NCBI GenBank assembly: GCA_013397455.1
Contig: VYZB01000216.1
Location: forward strand, 579,334-643,333
DNA: 64,000 nt
DNA from: Crotophaga sulcirostris
Lineage: Eukaryota; Chordata; Aves; Cuculiformes; Crotophagidae
Direction of reading: 5' to 3'
The position numbers and the translations under genes were made by a program. The notes beneath the pieces were generated by a model, which searched no databases, was not told the DNA's origin, and was given only the letters and a program-made list of their open reading frames with translations. Shown here one piece after another: positions 1 through 12,169 of the stretch; within the stretch, counting starts at the first letter, position 1, and each line of letters starts with the position of its first letter.

Positions 1-3000
1 TCCAACAATTTCATTAAATCCTTAATATTCCTTTAAAATGAGCAATGATTAATCTATTCATTTGTAAGCCTTGTTGTTAAACGCGGTGATAGACATCATG
101 TTCTTTCACTGTTAACAAATGCTAATTCTTGGGCATTGTGACAAGTTTCATTTGTCAGTGTTCCTGCAATTTTCCACAGAGTTGCCACTCTTTCCGTTAG
201 GATATCAACATTTGGACTAAGCAATGTTGCCAAAGAAATCCCACACAGTTCTTCACAACTTCGTAATAAAAATAGTTTGTGCTAATACTTTGTGTTATCA
301 AGGTGTATAAGCATGATTCAGCATTGTGTTTGAAAGGAAAAGAGAGGTAAACAGTTTTACAGATTATTTTCTCTTTTTGGATATCTACCAAATAGCATAT
401 TTCTCAATTGTTTGGAAAGTTATTACAGTTGTTTCCTGAAACAAACATCATGTTTTGATGAAGTAGGGAAGCAAATTGTTTACTAGGGAAGCAAATCCAT
501 GCTATTTTTTACATGAATAAAAGCTTTAAAGAAAGGATATTCATTTCCTCCTTCCCAGTCTCCTAAATTAATACTTAGAGATGTAATCTCATCCAAAGAT
601 AGCCATGTTACTGCTTCTATCTTTTCATATTTCATTGATAGAGCAGTATGTCACCGAAACTATATAAAAGCAAGACATACACAAAATTCCTCCCAAAAAA
701 AGAAAAGCAAAAAACGCACGGCGAAAATAAAAGAATCATAGCAAAACTCTCTGGAGGAAAAAGTCTAGCTCTCCAACTGGCTCTTCCCATATCTTGGCTT
801 GATTTCCAATAATGCCACTGGTTGCTTCAACCCTTTCAGATGAATCACAATTTTCCACTCTTCTGAATCATGTGCTACTCTTTTAGTTTGCAGAAGTCAC
901 TCAAGCCAGGTGAAATGAAGAGCCCTGTGTAAGGAGGCTGCTACAGACATATCAATATGTGTCTTTCAGTCATCCTCCTCAGAGGTGGAGATAAGGTACT
1001 ATCTCCAGTGGCTCCTCTTCAGTAAACACTTCAATAAGTTTGTAAGAGCAGAAGAGTGACATGCCACACGTCCATAAAGCAGGACAAAAGGATGACAGGC
1101 TACATGACTGGACAGAATACCAAAATAACTATCTGGGAAGAGTCTTAATCTGTAGGTGCCACTATGGAAGTGCTTTGAAATCTCACACCGAACATGATGG
1201 TTTGTTTCTGATAGGAAAATGAAAAGGGGGAAACAACGAAGAGGGGTATGTTTTCCCATGTACCCAACTAAATCTTTTCCTGCAGCTGGAACATTTGTAA
1301 CTCATTGCTGCAGAGTGAAAAACCTGTTGCTAAATAACATATGTTCTTCTGACTCTCATCATGTCTTGAGTTCACCTCTTGAGGATTAATTGCAAGCTGC
1401 TGCTACTCTGTTTAGTTCTATAGGTTTGGTAGGGCCGTAATAATTTCTGAGGTTTCATGAACTGGGAAACTTTGTAGTCATATATGTACAGGGTTTCCCT
1501 CTTCTTCATCTGCCTGGTTCCTTTAATTTCCTCAGAAATCTCTATTCCTGGCTGATATTGGCCAAGACATCTCAGACTTAAGGGAGGAAAGAAAGATCCG
1601 TAAAAGTATAAATATTGATCAAAGATGTGATTATGTGAGCATGGATTTCCAGAGGAGCTAGGCTAAAAGCCCTATAATGGCATGGTTTCTGAGCTTATGA
1701 ATTATTATTGCATTTGATAACAATGATGATGACTAAAATGTCTTCAGTTTCTGACTTACTGTACCCTGGTTGGGCTGTGCAAAGCCCTGACACTTCAATG
1801 TTGTTCTCTCAAACCGTATGTCAATATTTCTTCTGAATCCATAGGGCTGTTTATGATGCTTCTGCATGAGCAGGCTCTCACTGCTCTGACTCACAGCTAT
1901 TTGACATTTATGTTTTTTCTGTAACGTTTTATAACTTCATTTGAAATTCTCAAATCACTTTGTTGACACTAGTTAAGCCTTGAAAACAGCCTTCTAAAGT
2001 AAGTATTGTACTTGCAGTTTTAAAATGAGAAAATAAAATGAAAAGTAAAGCTACCATCAGAAATTTTACTCTGGTTATATCTGGGCTAGAGTAAACGATT
2101 GCCTGTTGCCTGCCCATGATTACTCTCGGATCTGCCAACAAAAATACATGATTAGCACCTAGCCTAGTTCTGTCAGAGTAATCACAGCTGGCTTACATCC
2201 TTATAATAGTAGGGCTTCCTAACACGTGTTATTTTGATGGGACTGGATTTATGGCATAATTACACGGACAGTTATTCCAGAATAGCTGAGGGGAAGGTAA
2301 CCTCTGGCAGGGAGTCAATGTTAAACCATTGTAGGTGGAAAGGGAATGCTAGTCTCTGAAATTGCCTGAGCTTCAATGAAGCAGTGTGTCTGACCACAGC
2401 CCCAGCTCCCCAATAGCAAAAATCCAGAAGGCCATGATTTACGTACACTGATGGATTAGTTTGGTGCACTGATCATTTGATATATATAAATATGTCTTTC
2501 AAATGCCTTTTTAGATTTTATGAGAGAGTTGATACACTTAAATGGACAATCTCTTCTTCAATTGAAGCTGAAAAAGAAGGAAGGATTCTGAAGGGTCTAC
2601 TAGAATCTCTAGCATCTCTAGAAATCTCATTCCCTAAAAGTTGAGCAGTATTGTGGAATGAAAAAGAAGCCATGACTACTAGCAGATTTAGTTTGAATAA
2701 TTGTTTCAGAAAACAATTGCAAAGTCTAAGTAATCATAAAATATTCTGAAATTTTTTTCCCTAAGCAGATAGCTTAGCACACAAATAAACAATAATTGCT
2801 ACTGCTTTAGCCTGCTAATCAAAATAAATTCCCAGAGTAACACAATTAGAAGCTGTCATGACATGAGACTGGTTAGCATAATCTGGCATTTATAAGAATA
2901 ACCATTTAGTTATCTTTGTGTTTCTCTGTAAATGCTGCCAAGTTCAGGCCATGTTGTGATCCAGTTAGTCATGCTGACTAATACTATTCTGTGAGCATAA

Positions 3001-4351
3001 TGCCACTGATTAACTAGGATGACTCACAGAGTAAATTCCTGTTCAATATAAGTAACAAAACAGAATCTGACCCCTTTGAAAAAGAAAAGAACTCTTCAGG
3101 GAATCCGCTTTTGGAAATATATCATCAAGTTCACACTGTCCTGCTATCCACCTACACTGGCCAAATAGAAGGAATATAATTTTGTTCAAGGTTTCTTTCA
3201 ATTTAATATCTGAACCTTACAGAAAAAATAAATTGCAGCTAAACCAAACACTTTTAGTATTTCAATAAAATAAACATACAAGCTACATATGGACCAATGT
3301 GTACCATATTGAAACAAAGAAGCAACCCAAAAATCAGTAAAAGCCAGAAAACTAATACATAGTACTTCTCTATTAATTTTTTAAAGCATAACAGGTTCAC
3401 AAAAGAATTAATTTAAAAGAAATAATTAGCTAACTGAATATAGTGGGGAAATTCCCTATTTTAAAAAAGTCTGACTATTTACAGGTTTTACTATACAGTA
3501 TGAATATTCACTATGCTGTAAAATGCTACATTTTAAGGAACTGCTTATTTTTTGTCTATTGGATTCTGAATTAAATTCTGACATATGTACTGAAATACTT
3601 GTTTAAAATATCAATTTATTTGCTTTACAGACTTCCTCATGCTTACCTATTTCTAATTATTCTTCTGCTGAAGTTGTTACATTTTCATAATAGAAAAACC
3701 ATTAGTTACTTGTGTAGTATTATCTTCCTGTAATCTGTCTCCTCTTGATTACCATGTACATTGCGATTTATTTCTCTGCTGCACCCACGATTGTCTTTCC
3801 CTGCAGTACTTGAAAGGCTGAAGGTAGAAAATATATTTTTTTTAATACTATCATACTTGAGCTATGAATAACAAGGCAGTGTCTGGGGTCATCAGTGCAT
3901 GTCAGTTTGAGCCTTTTTCTTTATGCTGTCATGCCAGTAATGTGCTGAGGTTAGATCTAACTGCACAGATGTAGTCAAGATCTTCTATGCTTCATGTGCA
4001 GATTGTCAGTGAGGCTTTCTGTGGTGTGTGAACGTTAGTGCACTGCATTCCCCAGCCCAAACCCCCAAGCCCTGTCATGCTTATCCAGTAGCCTTGCTTT
4101 CAAACACCTATTTAAAGGAACTCTCCATTAGCAAGAATTAGCAAAAATCTAGTACTTTTTTCACATCATCTTAAGTTCTGTTTAGACTCTTTCCTGCCAC
4201 ACGATTTATATAGTCATATCTGAGTTGCCGTTTATGCAATCTCCATTCACATATGCAGTACTGCAATGTTACCATCACGGACAACAGCCTTATATTTTGT
4301 GAGTTGTGTGCCATAAAAAAGAGAACATCAATACTTCAGGCATGCTGCAAA
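1..4351. other. Unassigned AT-rich non-coding DNA
   Basis: No recognisable gene or recent transposon was seen. All open frames are short and start at arbitrary ATGs. A 13-base direct repeat (TAGGGAAGCAAAT) occurs at 464-476 and 484-496, a 20-base period. The stretch around 2740-2945 is rich in homeodomain-type core sites (CTAATCAAAA, CAATTAG) and resembles a conserved non-coding element, but that cannot be tested without an alignment. Confidence 0.6.
464..496. repeat. Short direct repeat, 20-bp period
   Basis: TAGGGAAGCAAAT is present twice, at 464-476 and 484-496, separated by seven bases. It is probably a small tandem duplication by replication slippage. No function is implied. Confidence 0.6.
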
Positions 4352-5280
4352 CATAGAACCATAAAATTGTTTAAGCTGGAAAAGACCTTCAAGATTATCA
4401 AGTCTAACCCTTATCCTAGCACTTCCAAGCCACCAGTAAACCATATCCCTGAGTGTCACATCTACACATCTTTTAAATACCAGGGATGGTGACTCAACCA
4501 CTCCCCTGGGCCGCTTATTCCAATGCTTGACAACAATTTCGGCGAATAAATTTTTCCTGATATCCAGTCTAAACCTCCCCTGGCACAACTTGAGACCCTT
4601 GCCTCTTGTCATCACTTGTTACTCGGGAGAAGAGACAAACACCCGCATTACTACAACTTCCTTTCCGGTAGTAGAAAAGCATTAGGGTCTCCTCTCAGCC
4701 TCCCTTTCTCCAGACTAAACAGTCTCAGTTCCCTCAAACATTCCTCGTAAGACTTGTGCTTTCAACCCTTTACCACCTTAATTACTCCTCTCTGGACACG
4801 CTTCTGCACGAAAATGTCTTTCTTGGAGTGAGGGGCCCGAAACTGAACACAGTATTCAAAGTGCAGCCTCTACAGTGCCACGTACAGGGGGACAATCACT
4901 TCCCTAGTCCTGCTGGCCACACTATTTTTGATACAAGTCAGGATTCTATTTGCTTTCTTGGCCATCTGGACACATTGTCAACTCATATTCAGCCAGTTGT
5001 CAACTAACATCCCCAGACCCTTTTCCTCCAGGCCGCTTTCCAACCTTTTGCCTCCAAGACTATAGTATTGCATGGGATTGTTGTGACCAAAGTGCAGAAC
5101 CCCAGCACTTAGCTTTGTTGAACTTCAGACAGTTGGCCTCGGCCTATCAATCCAGCCTGTTTAGATCTCTTTGTAGAGCCTTCCTACCCTCAAACAGATG
5201 AGTAGTCCTGCCTAACTTGGTGTCACCTGCAAACTTACCGAAGGTGTACTCAATACTCTCGTCCAGATCATGTGATGAAT
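4352..5280 (-). mobile_element. CR1 LINE, 5'-truncated, minus strand
   Basis: This is a CR1 non-LTR retrotransposon read on the minus strand, with its 3' end near 4352 and its 5' truncation near 5280. Translated on the minus strand it gives the C-terminal part of CR1 ORF2, the reverse transcriptase protein. Recognisable stretches are a DLDE block followed by a KFAGDTKLG block (about 5212-5265), and a C-terminal block resembling [15 protein letters not shown] (about 4545-4595). The catalytic FADD box reads FAGD here: the codon at 5225-5227 (minus strand) encodes Gly instead of Asp, which should abolish polymerase activity. Several frame breaks are present. The 3' end carries the CR1-type GGTTGGAAAAGACC-like 3' UTR motif in a decayed form. 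The truncation at the 5' end is the usual result of incomplete reverse transcription during insertion. The family assignment is firm; the subfamily is not determined. Confidence 0.93.
4546..5275 (-). pseudogene. CR1 ORF2 reverse transcriptase remnant
   Basis: This is the coding part of the CR1 copy described for 4352-5280. It corresponds to the region from just before the YADD/FADD catalytic box to near the C-terminus of ORF2. The active-site motif is FAGD, so one of the two adjacent metal-binding aspartates is lost. The frame is interrupted by stops and indels, and the N-terminal endonuclease and most of the RT fingers and palm are absent because of 5' truncation. It cannot encode a working protein. 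The short plus-strand open frames over this interval are antisense shadows. Confidence 0.85.
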
Positions 5281-7034
5281 TACACAAATCTTGTTTCCTG
5301 GCCAGCTATGTCATCTTTGAAGCTGGCAGCAGGCTGTCACTGCCTTTCATAAGAGTCAGTTGTCATATGCCTTTGGTTGACCAAGTTGCAGGCAGGGCTT
5401 TCCCTGGAGCAAGGTCTTGGCACATCCAGGATTGTTTCTGCTCATATACAGACCTTTTGACCTGCTGTTATGATTTCTACCAGGAACAGGATGTTTTGGA
5501 TCATGGTTTCACATACTGTTCTTTGCTTCTGCCTCTCTTGTGGCATCTAGATAAAACTTGGAAATAAACAATAGGGAAAATCAATGTGTTTTAACAAATG
5601 TAAAAGTTCAATAATATGTACTGTCAGTGAACCTAACGAGACCTGCTGATTAGTATTTAAGAGTCTCACGCTGTTCATACAAGAAATATAAGTTCAGAGG
5701 GATGGCTTTTCTGTTATATTTAGATGACAAACTCTTACACTAAAACTTGGAGACAGAAATAAGGGCCTGTCTCAGTTTTCTATTCCAGTTCACGTTGTTG
5801 CATATAAATGGTGGTGTCTATATTTTGTATAGGAGCTGAGCAGCTGGCAAGCTAACTCAGACAAATGCATCTCCACCACTTCAGAAGTTCATCGATATAA
5901 ACTAGATCATAAGACTGGAGTGGAGCTACCTGCAGAACTTCAAAGTTTTGTTGAGAATGCCTTAAATGGTAAAGACCCTTTTATTATCTTAGAATTAAAG
6001 ATTGAAATAAAACTTAAAGTTGGCAAGCAACTTCTTATGTTGTGTTTTTTCAGCAGGGTAGAGATATAACTTTATCAAGGTGACATAGCGAGTTAGTAAC
6101 TGAGTCAAAGCTAATTCTCAGTTATTTGACTAAGAATTCTGTCTTTTCATAGATTAACGTTACACTACCAAATTACAATCAGAGAATATGAAAAAGAAAG
6201 ACTCTTTCATTTTATTTTGAATTTATTCATTATATGGCAGACTTTTCTTCAGTGGTAATAATCAGCCTTCAAGATGTAAAGCATATGTATTTCAAAGATA
6301 ATTAATCAATTTTGTTTCAGTACTGCTCAACTAAGTAAAGTGAAGGATATGTACTGCAGAGGGGATTTTTTTTATTTTATGGAATTTAACTCCAAAGGTA
6401 TTCATTTGTCTTCAATAGCCTAAGCTCATCAATATCACTTCAAGGAGACTGAACATGCATCTAACTTTGAGCCTTCCAAATAGAACTGGAGATTTTTCAG
6501 CCAGTTTGCTGAAAAAGGTAGATATCTTATTTTCTCTTTACCTGTGCAGAACATATATATGAAAGATAATAATAAAAAAATAATTCTCAAAATATCGTTT
6601 TAAGTTTTTAAAAGTAAATAAAGGACCATTTCTGCCATCTCAATTATTAGCACTTCTTATATAGAACGTATCTCAAGAGAAATAAAATATCCTGTATTCA
6701 AGATAGACACAGATAGACACAGATAGTGAAAAATAAAATTTTGTTTTTATGAATCTGAACCATAGTTCACAATACTGTTCTTTGGAAAGATGACCCAGCT
6801 GACCAAAAAGTGGAAGTAATTAATACCTAAGTATCTTCAGTTAAAATCAGGTCCACGTAATTCTACATTTAAGGTAGAAATTCCCTAGGAACGTCCAATT
6901 CTTTATTCCATTCTTGAAATGTTTGCAGAATTTTAAATTATGGGTAAATTATGACAATTTATCTTCAAAATCTTCAAACAGCCCTGAGTTTACTGAGAAA
7001 TGAATGAACTCTGAGTGTGGTTTTTTTTGGTTAA
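5281..7034. other. Unassigned AT-rich non-coding DNA
   Basis: No gene is recognised. The interval 5300-5570 is less AT-rich and holds a chance open frame of about 116 codons that has no recognisable domain. A small 10-bp tandem repeat lies at 6701-6726. The interval ends at the assembly gap. Confidence 0.55.
6701..6726. repeat. 10-bp tandem repeat (AGATAGACAC)n
   Basis: AGATAGACAC occurs twice followed by a partial third unit AGATAG. It is a short minisatellite-like array. Confidence 0.8.
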
Positions 7035-7063
7035 NNNNNNNNNNNNNNNNNNNNNNNNNNNNN
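7035..7063. other. Assembly gap (29 N)
   Basis: Twenty-nine consecutive N bases follow a T-rich stretch (TTTTTTTTGGTTAA). The true length and content are unknown. The flanking homopolymer is a plausible cause of the break. Confidence 0.99.
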
Positions 7064-8947
7064 ATACTTTTATTTTTTGAAATATTTTTCTGTAGCTGAA
7101 CCTAATACCTCTAGTTGAAGAACCATTATTTTAAAGACTAATGATAGGAAAAAGCATGGCTAAGAAGAAATGCTAATCAAAAGGAGAGCACTGCCTTTAC
7201 TGTTAAGGCTATATGGTTTCTAAATAGGTATTAAGGAGTGTCATTTAAAACAAAAAACCCTCCAAGATTTTTGTAGCTTAACTTTTGAAAAGATTTATAG
7301 CTGTTTCAGAAAAAAAAATTAAGAAATTTCTGTGTATGCGTCTAGATAAAACTTCAGGAATTTAACTTTGCTAAGTCAGATTTAAAATGATGGAATCTAA
7401 AGTAATGATTTTTAATTCATATTTCAGTTTTCCAGACTGCAGTTCCAGCTTCTTAGCCTTTAGAAACCAAGTCCTACTAAAATATAAGCAAGTCATGCTG
7501 AGGTATGTTGTTCAGAGAGGTGGTCTTAGTGATGGAAAATGAGAAACAACACAGGAAAGGTTGCATAAGGATGTTCTACAAACTGCGACACACAAATCGA
7601 AGTCATTGCTGGACATTCCCATACCTGCAAGAAAGAGGAATACATTCAAGTTAAATTCAATAGCCAAACTAGTATCTGACAGTCACAAAATAAAAAAAAA
7701 AACAAAAACAAAATAAAAAGAAATCCCAAACAGCAAAAGCCCCAATCAGACTAAACAAAACCATTGCAAGGCTTTGTAGCAGGGTTTAGCACTTCAGGTT
7801 GACTGGAGATCTTGAAGGGGAACAGATGCCAAAAAAAAGCAAGCATTTTGCAGTCTTAAAATTTTGATTGCCACTCTTCCTGGAGCCCCTGGTAAAAGTT
7901 TGTATCCAACCTTGACTATTACATCCAGTTTGTGAATGGTTTATACTTTAGAAGTCGTGAGAAATTAATTACTTTGACTGAAGATTCTTTCTTAGTTCCA
8001 GCAGAGGACTTGCAATAACATTGCCAGATAAGATCAAATTGCACATTGAGTAATCTAAATTCCGTAATGTTTGAGAATATGATCTAGCTTACTTTAATTA
8101 ATTATCTCCTCAAAATTGCGGCATTGAACATCCAGTTGAGAGAGCAATTAATGTCTACAACAAATTATGTCAACATTCTGTTATGTTTTATTCATATACT
8201 TCACACAATGTAATTAGAGACTAAGGGCTTCCAATTCTGTCGTTATTTACACTCTGTACATTGCACACTTCATTGACTAATGTGAACCAAAAAATGAAGA
8301 TATAAGACTCTCTTATTTCAGTTACTGGAAGCTGATGTTATGCTGTCTACAGCTTGTATGTACGTTTTGGAACAAGTGCCAGACATCCCATGACATGGTA
8401 TAGCATGTTGTATAACAATCAGTGAAAATACAAGAAAGGTTAACTTGTCATGAAATAGGAACATACCATTCTTTATAAAATGGAAATAAACAAAGAAAAA
8501 AGATGAAAGAGAGTTATGAGCTTTTCGTTTTTAAATCGGAATTATGACATGCAATTCAGATTTCGATTTTTACTTAACCTTGTGATTTTTGCCACTTGAA
8601 CCCAATCACGAAATTCACTGTTTCATACACTTTCTAAGTAAGTAGCCAAAACAGAGATTTCAGCTGACAGTTTGACATATTTTGCCATCCTTTTAACTAG
8701 TGCTGGCAATTCATGATTCATAATAATTATTATTATGAACATTACAGCAGCTCCTATGAACTTCATAAAAAAATCTCCTTTACAAGAACTGTAACAGTAT
8801 AGTATCAAATCCAACCCTTTTCCTAAGGGCTGATTAAGATCTGTTGAGCAAATAAGTAGTATTTCTGCGCTGAAGAATACGTATACTAAATGTATTAAAT
8901 TATTTGCCAAAAATCATGCTGTTAATTCACACACTCTTCTTATCAAA
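7064..8947. other. Unassigned DNA with CNE-like stretch
   Basis: No gene is recognised. An A-rich low-complexity tract lies at about 7687-7722. The part from roughly 7905 to 8300 has several homeodomain-type cores (TTAATTAATTATC, GCAATTAATG, GTAATTAGAG) embedded in non-repetitive sequence and looks like a conserved regulatory element. That is a visual impression only. Confidence 0.45.
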
Positions 8948-8975
8948 CCATTCTATGATTCTACAATTCTATGAT
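8948..8975 (+). mobile_element. CR1 3'-tail relic
   Basis: Tandem copies of an ATTCTATG-like unit (CCATTCTATGATTCTACAAT and onward) match the terminal microsatellite of plus-strand CR1 elements. Only the tail is visible, and the sequence on its left side is not convincingly CR1. It may be the last trace of a severely truncated copy, or a chance match. Confidence 0.4.
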
Positions 8976-10717
8976 CATTTAGGTGAAAAATGGCATGTTT
9001 AACAATGTTCTTGAATACAAGTAATACTTGTGAAACATCCTATCAACATGAAAAATACTGAATTTGTCTGCATTTGCATTTCTGTTTTTTATGGGTCTTG
9101 CTAGATGTGGCAAGTGAGAATTAGCCAATCAAAGGAGAAGTATTCTAAAACTTTATTTCAGAGGAAAAAAAAATTCAGCATATGTTATGCATTATAAATT
9201 AGTCTAACTTTTGATATGTTAATTTGGTTTGTACAGTATTATAGCATTAAGAACCTTTAAGAACGCTTAAATTCACACATGCTTGTTAATTGCTTTTGGA
9301 TGACTCCAGGTTTTTCAATCCTAATTATGATATACATTGAGATACACTTTTATCTAGTCCAATTTTTAACATCTACTTGACTACCATTGCATTACTGAGA
9401 GCCTTTTGAAGCCATTAATTGTCTTTTCTGAAGCTGGATCTGTCCAGTGTGTCCCTTGTTCATAATGAGAGCCCTCTATCACTAAAGTAAGACATACAAC
9501 AGATAACCTTTCTGCTACAATTTTTCCTGTCTTCAAGATGTTATTCATTCTCCATCTGAGTTCAGACAACCTCCAGGAACTCTCCTCATAGCCTAACACT
9601 GGAGATACTGTAAATTTCCTCTAACAAGGATAGCTTTGAAAGCAGAAAGGCAGGACATGTGACAATAGGTACTATAAGTACCATGATCACTTCACAAGAA
9701 AAAGTCCTGGGCTGATTTTGGACCTCACCAATACATCATGAGTGAATGGATTAAGGTGATAAGAAAGGAAAAGGGGTTACTAACCATAAGATGAAAAGAA
9801 GGAGCCGACAAGTCACTCCAAAACCAAATATCTACGAAATTTGTAAACTGTGGAATGAGCAAAGGCCTGACTCTTACAAATTTGTACTTTGTAATTTGTA
9901 AAGCTGTACTTTGGACTCTCTGGTATCTAATAAAAGTCAATTACAACTGAGGTCTGTCATTTAACTAGGACTTTTACGATACGCTGCTCTGGTATGAATT
10001 GCGTCATGTCTACTAACTAGAACTCATGCAACATCCCTTCCCTTAGTCAGTGTACAACTGGTTTCTCTGTTCTGTACCCATCTGGCTGATTACAAGATCA
10101 AAGTTTCTCTGAAATGAGTATTTTCTTTTAAATGCCATTGATCTTAGATAATGGATTAAAAAAACTCTGGAGTCAGGATACGGGCAGACAAGGTGGACAG
10201 ATGCTCAGAAGCACATATATAGACTAATTGCAGAAAACGTACTGTCCTAATAAACTGGTTTAATCTCCAGAAAAAGCAGAGGTAGTTAAGGACTGCTTTA
10301 AGCTCAGATCAATAGTATAGTATCTCCCTTAGAATTTATAAATAAATTACAGGTTTCGTCAATTTACACTTAGCAGTATTCTTGTACTACTCTAGTACTG
10401 AAGATAAAAATAACGAATATAGAATCTCTGATAATTGTCTTTGTATCATGCAGAGTGTTTTAATACTATTATACATAGCTGATTCTCCATAAATAACCAA
10501 GTCCTGAAATGGATTTGTATTATTTTCATGAGAAGCAGATTCCCAACATCTCACATTAAAATTACATGTGGTTCTGTGGTGAATATTCAAAATTATTATA
10601 ACAAAAGCTGCTATAACAGTTTTTACTGGGTATTTGGTTAGTGTTCACTTAAAAATTGTCACACACATCTCAAATAATAAGCAATTGAAAGTAAAGAATA
10701 AAAAATCTCATAAGAAT

Positions 10718-11115
10718 ACTGAGAAAAAATTAATGTCCTGTAAAAAGACATATTAAAAAAATAACTTTACTGTAGACTCTTGTGTGTTTTGTCTCCATGT
10801 GTTCAACTCATATATTTTTAAAAGATTATTAGTAATCTCATTTTTCTCCCAAATTTAAATTAAATTCCCTCCCTACCTTCTGTTGAACAGAATTTCATCT
10901 TTGTAATGCCTTTTAAAGCCATAAGATAAACCTAAAGTAAATGAAAATTCTGGTTTTACTGTTAAAATGAGTGAAAAATATTCTGCTGCGCTTCGAATTC
11001 TGACTTGTGGTTTATGTCCTTTCTGCTCCATAAATCAACAACCTGGCATTCTGTGACTTGAACTGCATTTCCAAATCTCACTGACTGTCCTACATTATGG
11101 AAATAACTTTATCAA
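10718..11115 (+). repeat. Diverged interspersed repeat, copy A
   Basis: This stretch aligns by eye, with many substitutions and indels, to 14806-15175 in the same orientation. Shared anchors in the same order include ATTAA(T/C)GTC, ATGTGTT, CCTTCTGT..AACAGAA, TCTTT..., TTTAAAG/TTCAAAG, GTAAATGAA and CTCCATAAATCA. The ordered matches over about 350 bases suggest two copies of one old repeat family or an old segmental duplication. I do not recognise the family. An A19 run follows at 11134, but the other copy has no such tail, so it is not evidence of retroposition. Confidence 0.5.
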
Positions 11116-11133
11116 GTACAAGGAATGCTGTGC

Positions 11134-11165
11134 AAAAAAAAAAAAAAAAAAAGAAAGAAAAAGAA
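11134..11165. repeat. A-rich tract (A19 then GAAA-rich)
   Basis: Nineteen consecutive A bases at 11134-11152 are followed by GAAAGAAAAAGAAA. It is low-complexity sequence, possibly a poly(A) remnant or simple slippage. Confidence 0.9.
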
Positions 11166-12169
11166 ATTTAACTCTTTTATTACATTTTCTGGATCTCTAG
11201 AGGACTTGATAAATGCTTCTGAGAGGTTTTAAAGAGTAGTCATAATCAAAGACACCCTTCTACCTAATAGTATGGATCACAGCAGAAAACTCATGACTTG
11301 AAAGTGTTTCTTGTACTTATTCAGTTTCACACTGTTCACCTTATTTTTCAACTTTATTGGAATTTGGTGAACAAAACTGGACCACGATGATGAGGCTTTT
11401 TTCAGTGCAGACTGTATTGGCTGTTGATTGTAAGGTCAGGCTGTACTTCTATTTGCATATCTGTCTTTTATTGAGAATAGAATTTCTTTATTGACATGTA
11501 TTCACTTTATGATCCAATATATCCAGTATGTGTCCCAGACATTTTGGTATGAAATTTGCCCTGTTTCACCTTTAGTTAAAAACTGAAAAATAAATGCTAG
11601 CATGTCTTCATGACAACTATATTCTTTTTTTTATGAAAACCACAACTAATATTGTATTAACATGTCATAAAAGTGGGGTGGACTTCCCTTTACAAATTCC
11701 ATAGCTAAATGTTGATGGAGAATGAGAACCTTGTTTAATAATTTAAAAAATGCTATAATTACTTCCTGGGCATTTCTGGTTCTTCAACACAAATTATAGT
11801 AGTATTTGTTTTCCATGGAGCTGAACATGTGAAAATTTCTCTATTTAAGACCTCAGAACTGATTTAACAGTTTGTTGTTGGACAGTGATGACATCCTGTG
11901 ACATATTTGGATCTTTACAAATATTCATTATCCTGAAATCAATTCAAAAGGTCCCTAGCCATCAAGAGTTTCCAATATGAGCGTAAGAGTTGAGGAAATA
12001 AAGGAAATATGAGGTAAAAATGATAAATTTAATTAATAAACACAAGTGTAGTCGCAGCATACCAGTTACTTACCTTGTTATAGAATTTATGGGAGAGAAG
12101 ATTTTTAATCTGAGATCTGAAGGTGATTAATGCAGTGACACAGCAGAAGGAGTTCCTCCAGTATATCAG

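Larger units (their letters stand above)
8976..12149. other. Unassigned DNA with an old repeat copy
   Basis: No gene is recognised. The interval includes copy A of an unclassified diverged repeat (10718-11115) and an A19 tract starting at 11134. The segment 9720-9960 ends with AATAAAAG followed by a T/G-rich stretch, which is weakly reminiscent of an LTR, but no second LTR, TG...CA ends or target duplication could be shown. Confidence 0.5.

Noticed and set aside
4756..5567. Three plus-strand open frames of 83, 83 and 116 codons
   Set aside because: The first two lie antisense to a CR1 element whose minus strand carries the reverse transcriptase remnant. The third starts in the CR1 edge and continues into DNA with no recognisable domain.
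9725..9960. Possible solitary LTR (AATAAAAG near 9930, short T/G-rich end)
   Set aside because: No TG...CA boundaries, no target-site duplication and no partner LTR could be found; a poly(A)-signal-like word is common in AT-rich DNA.
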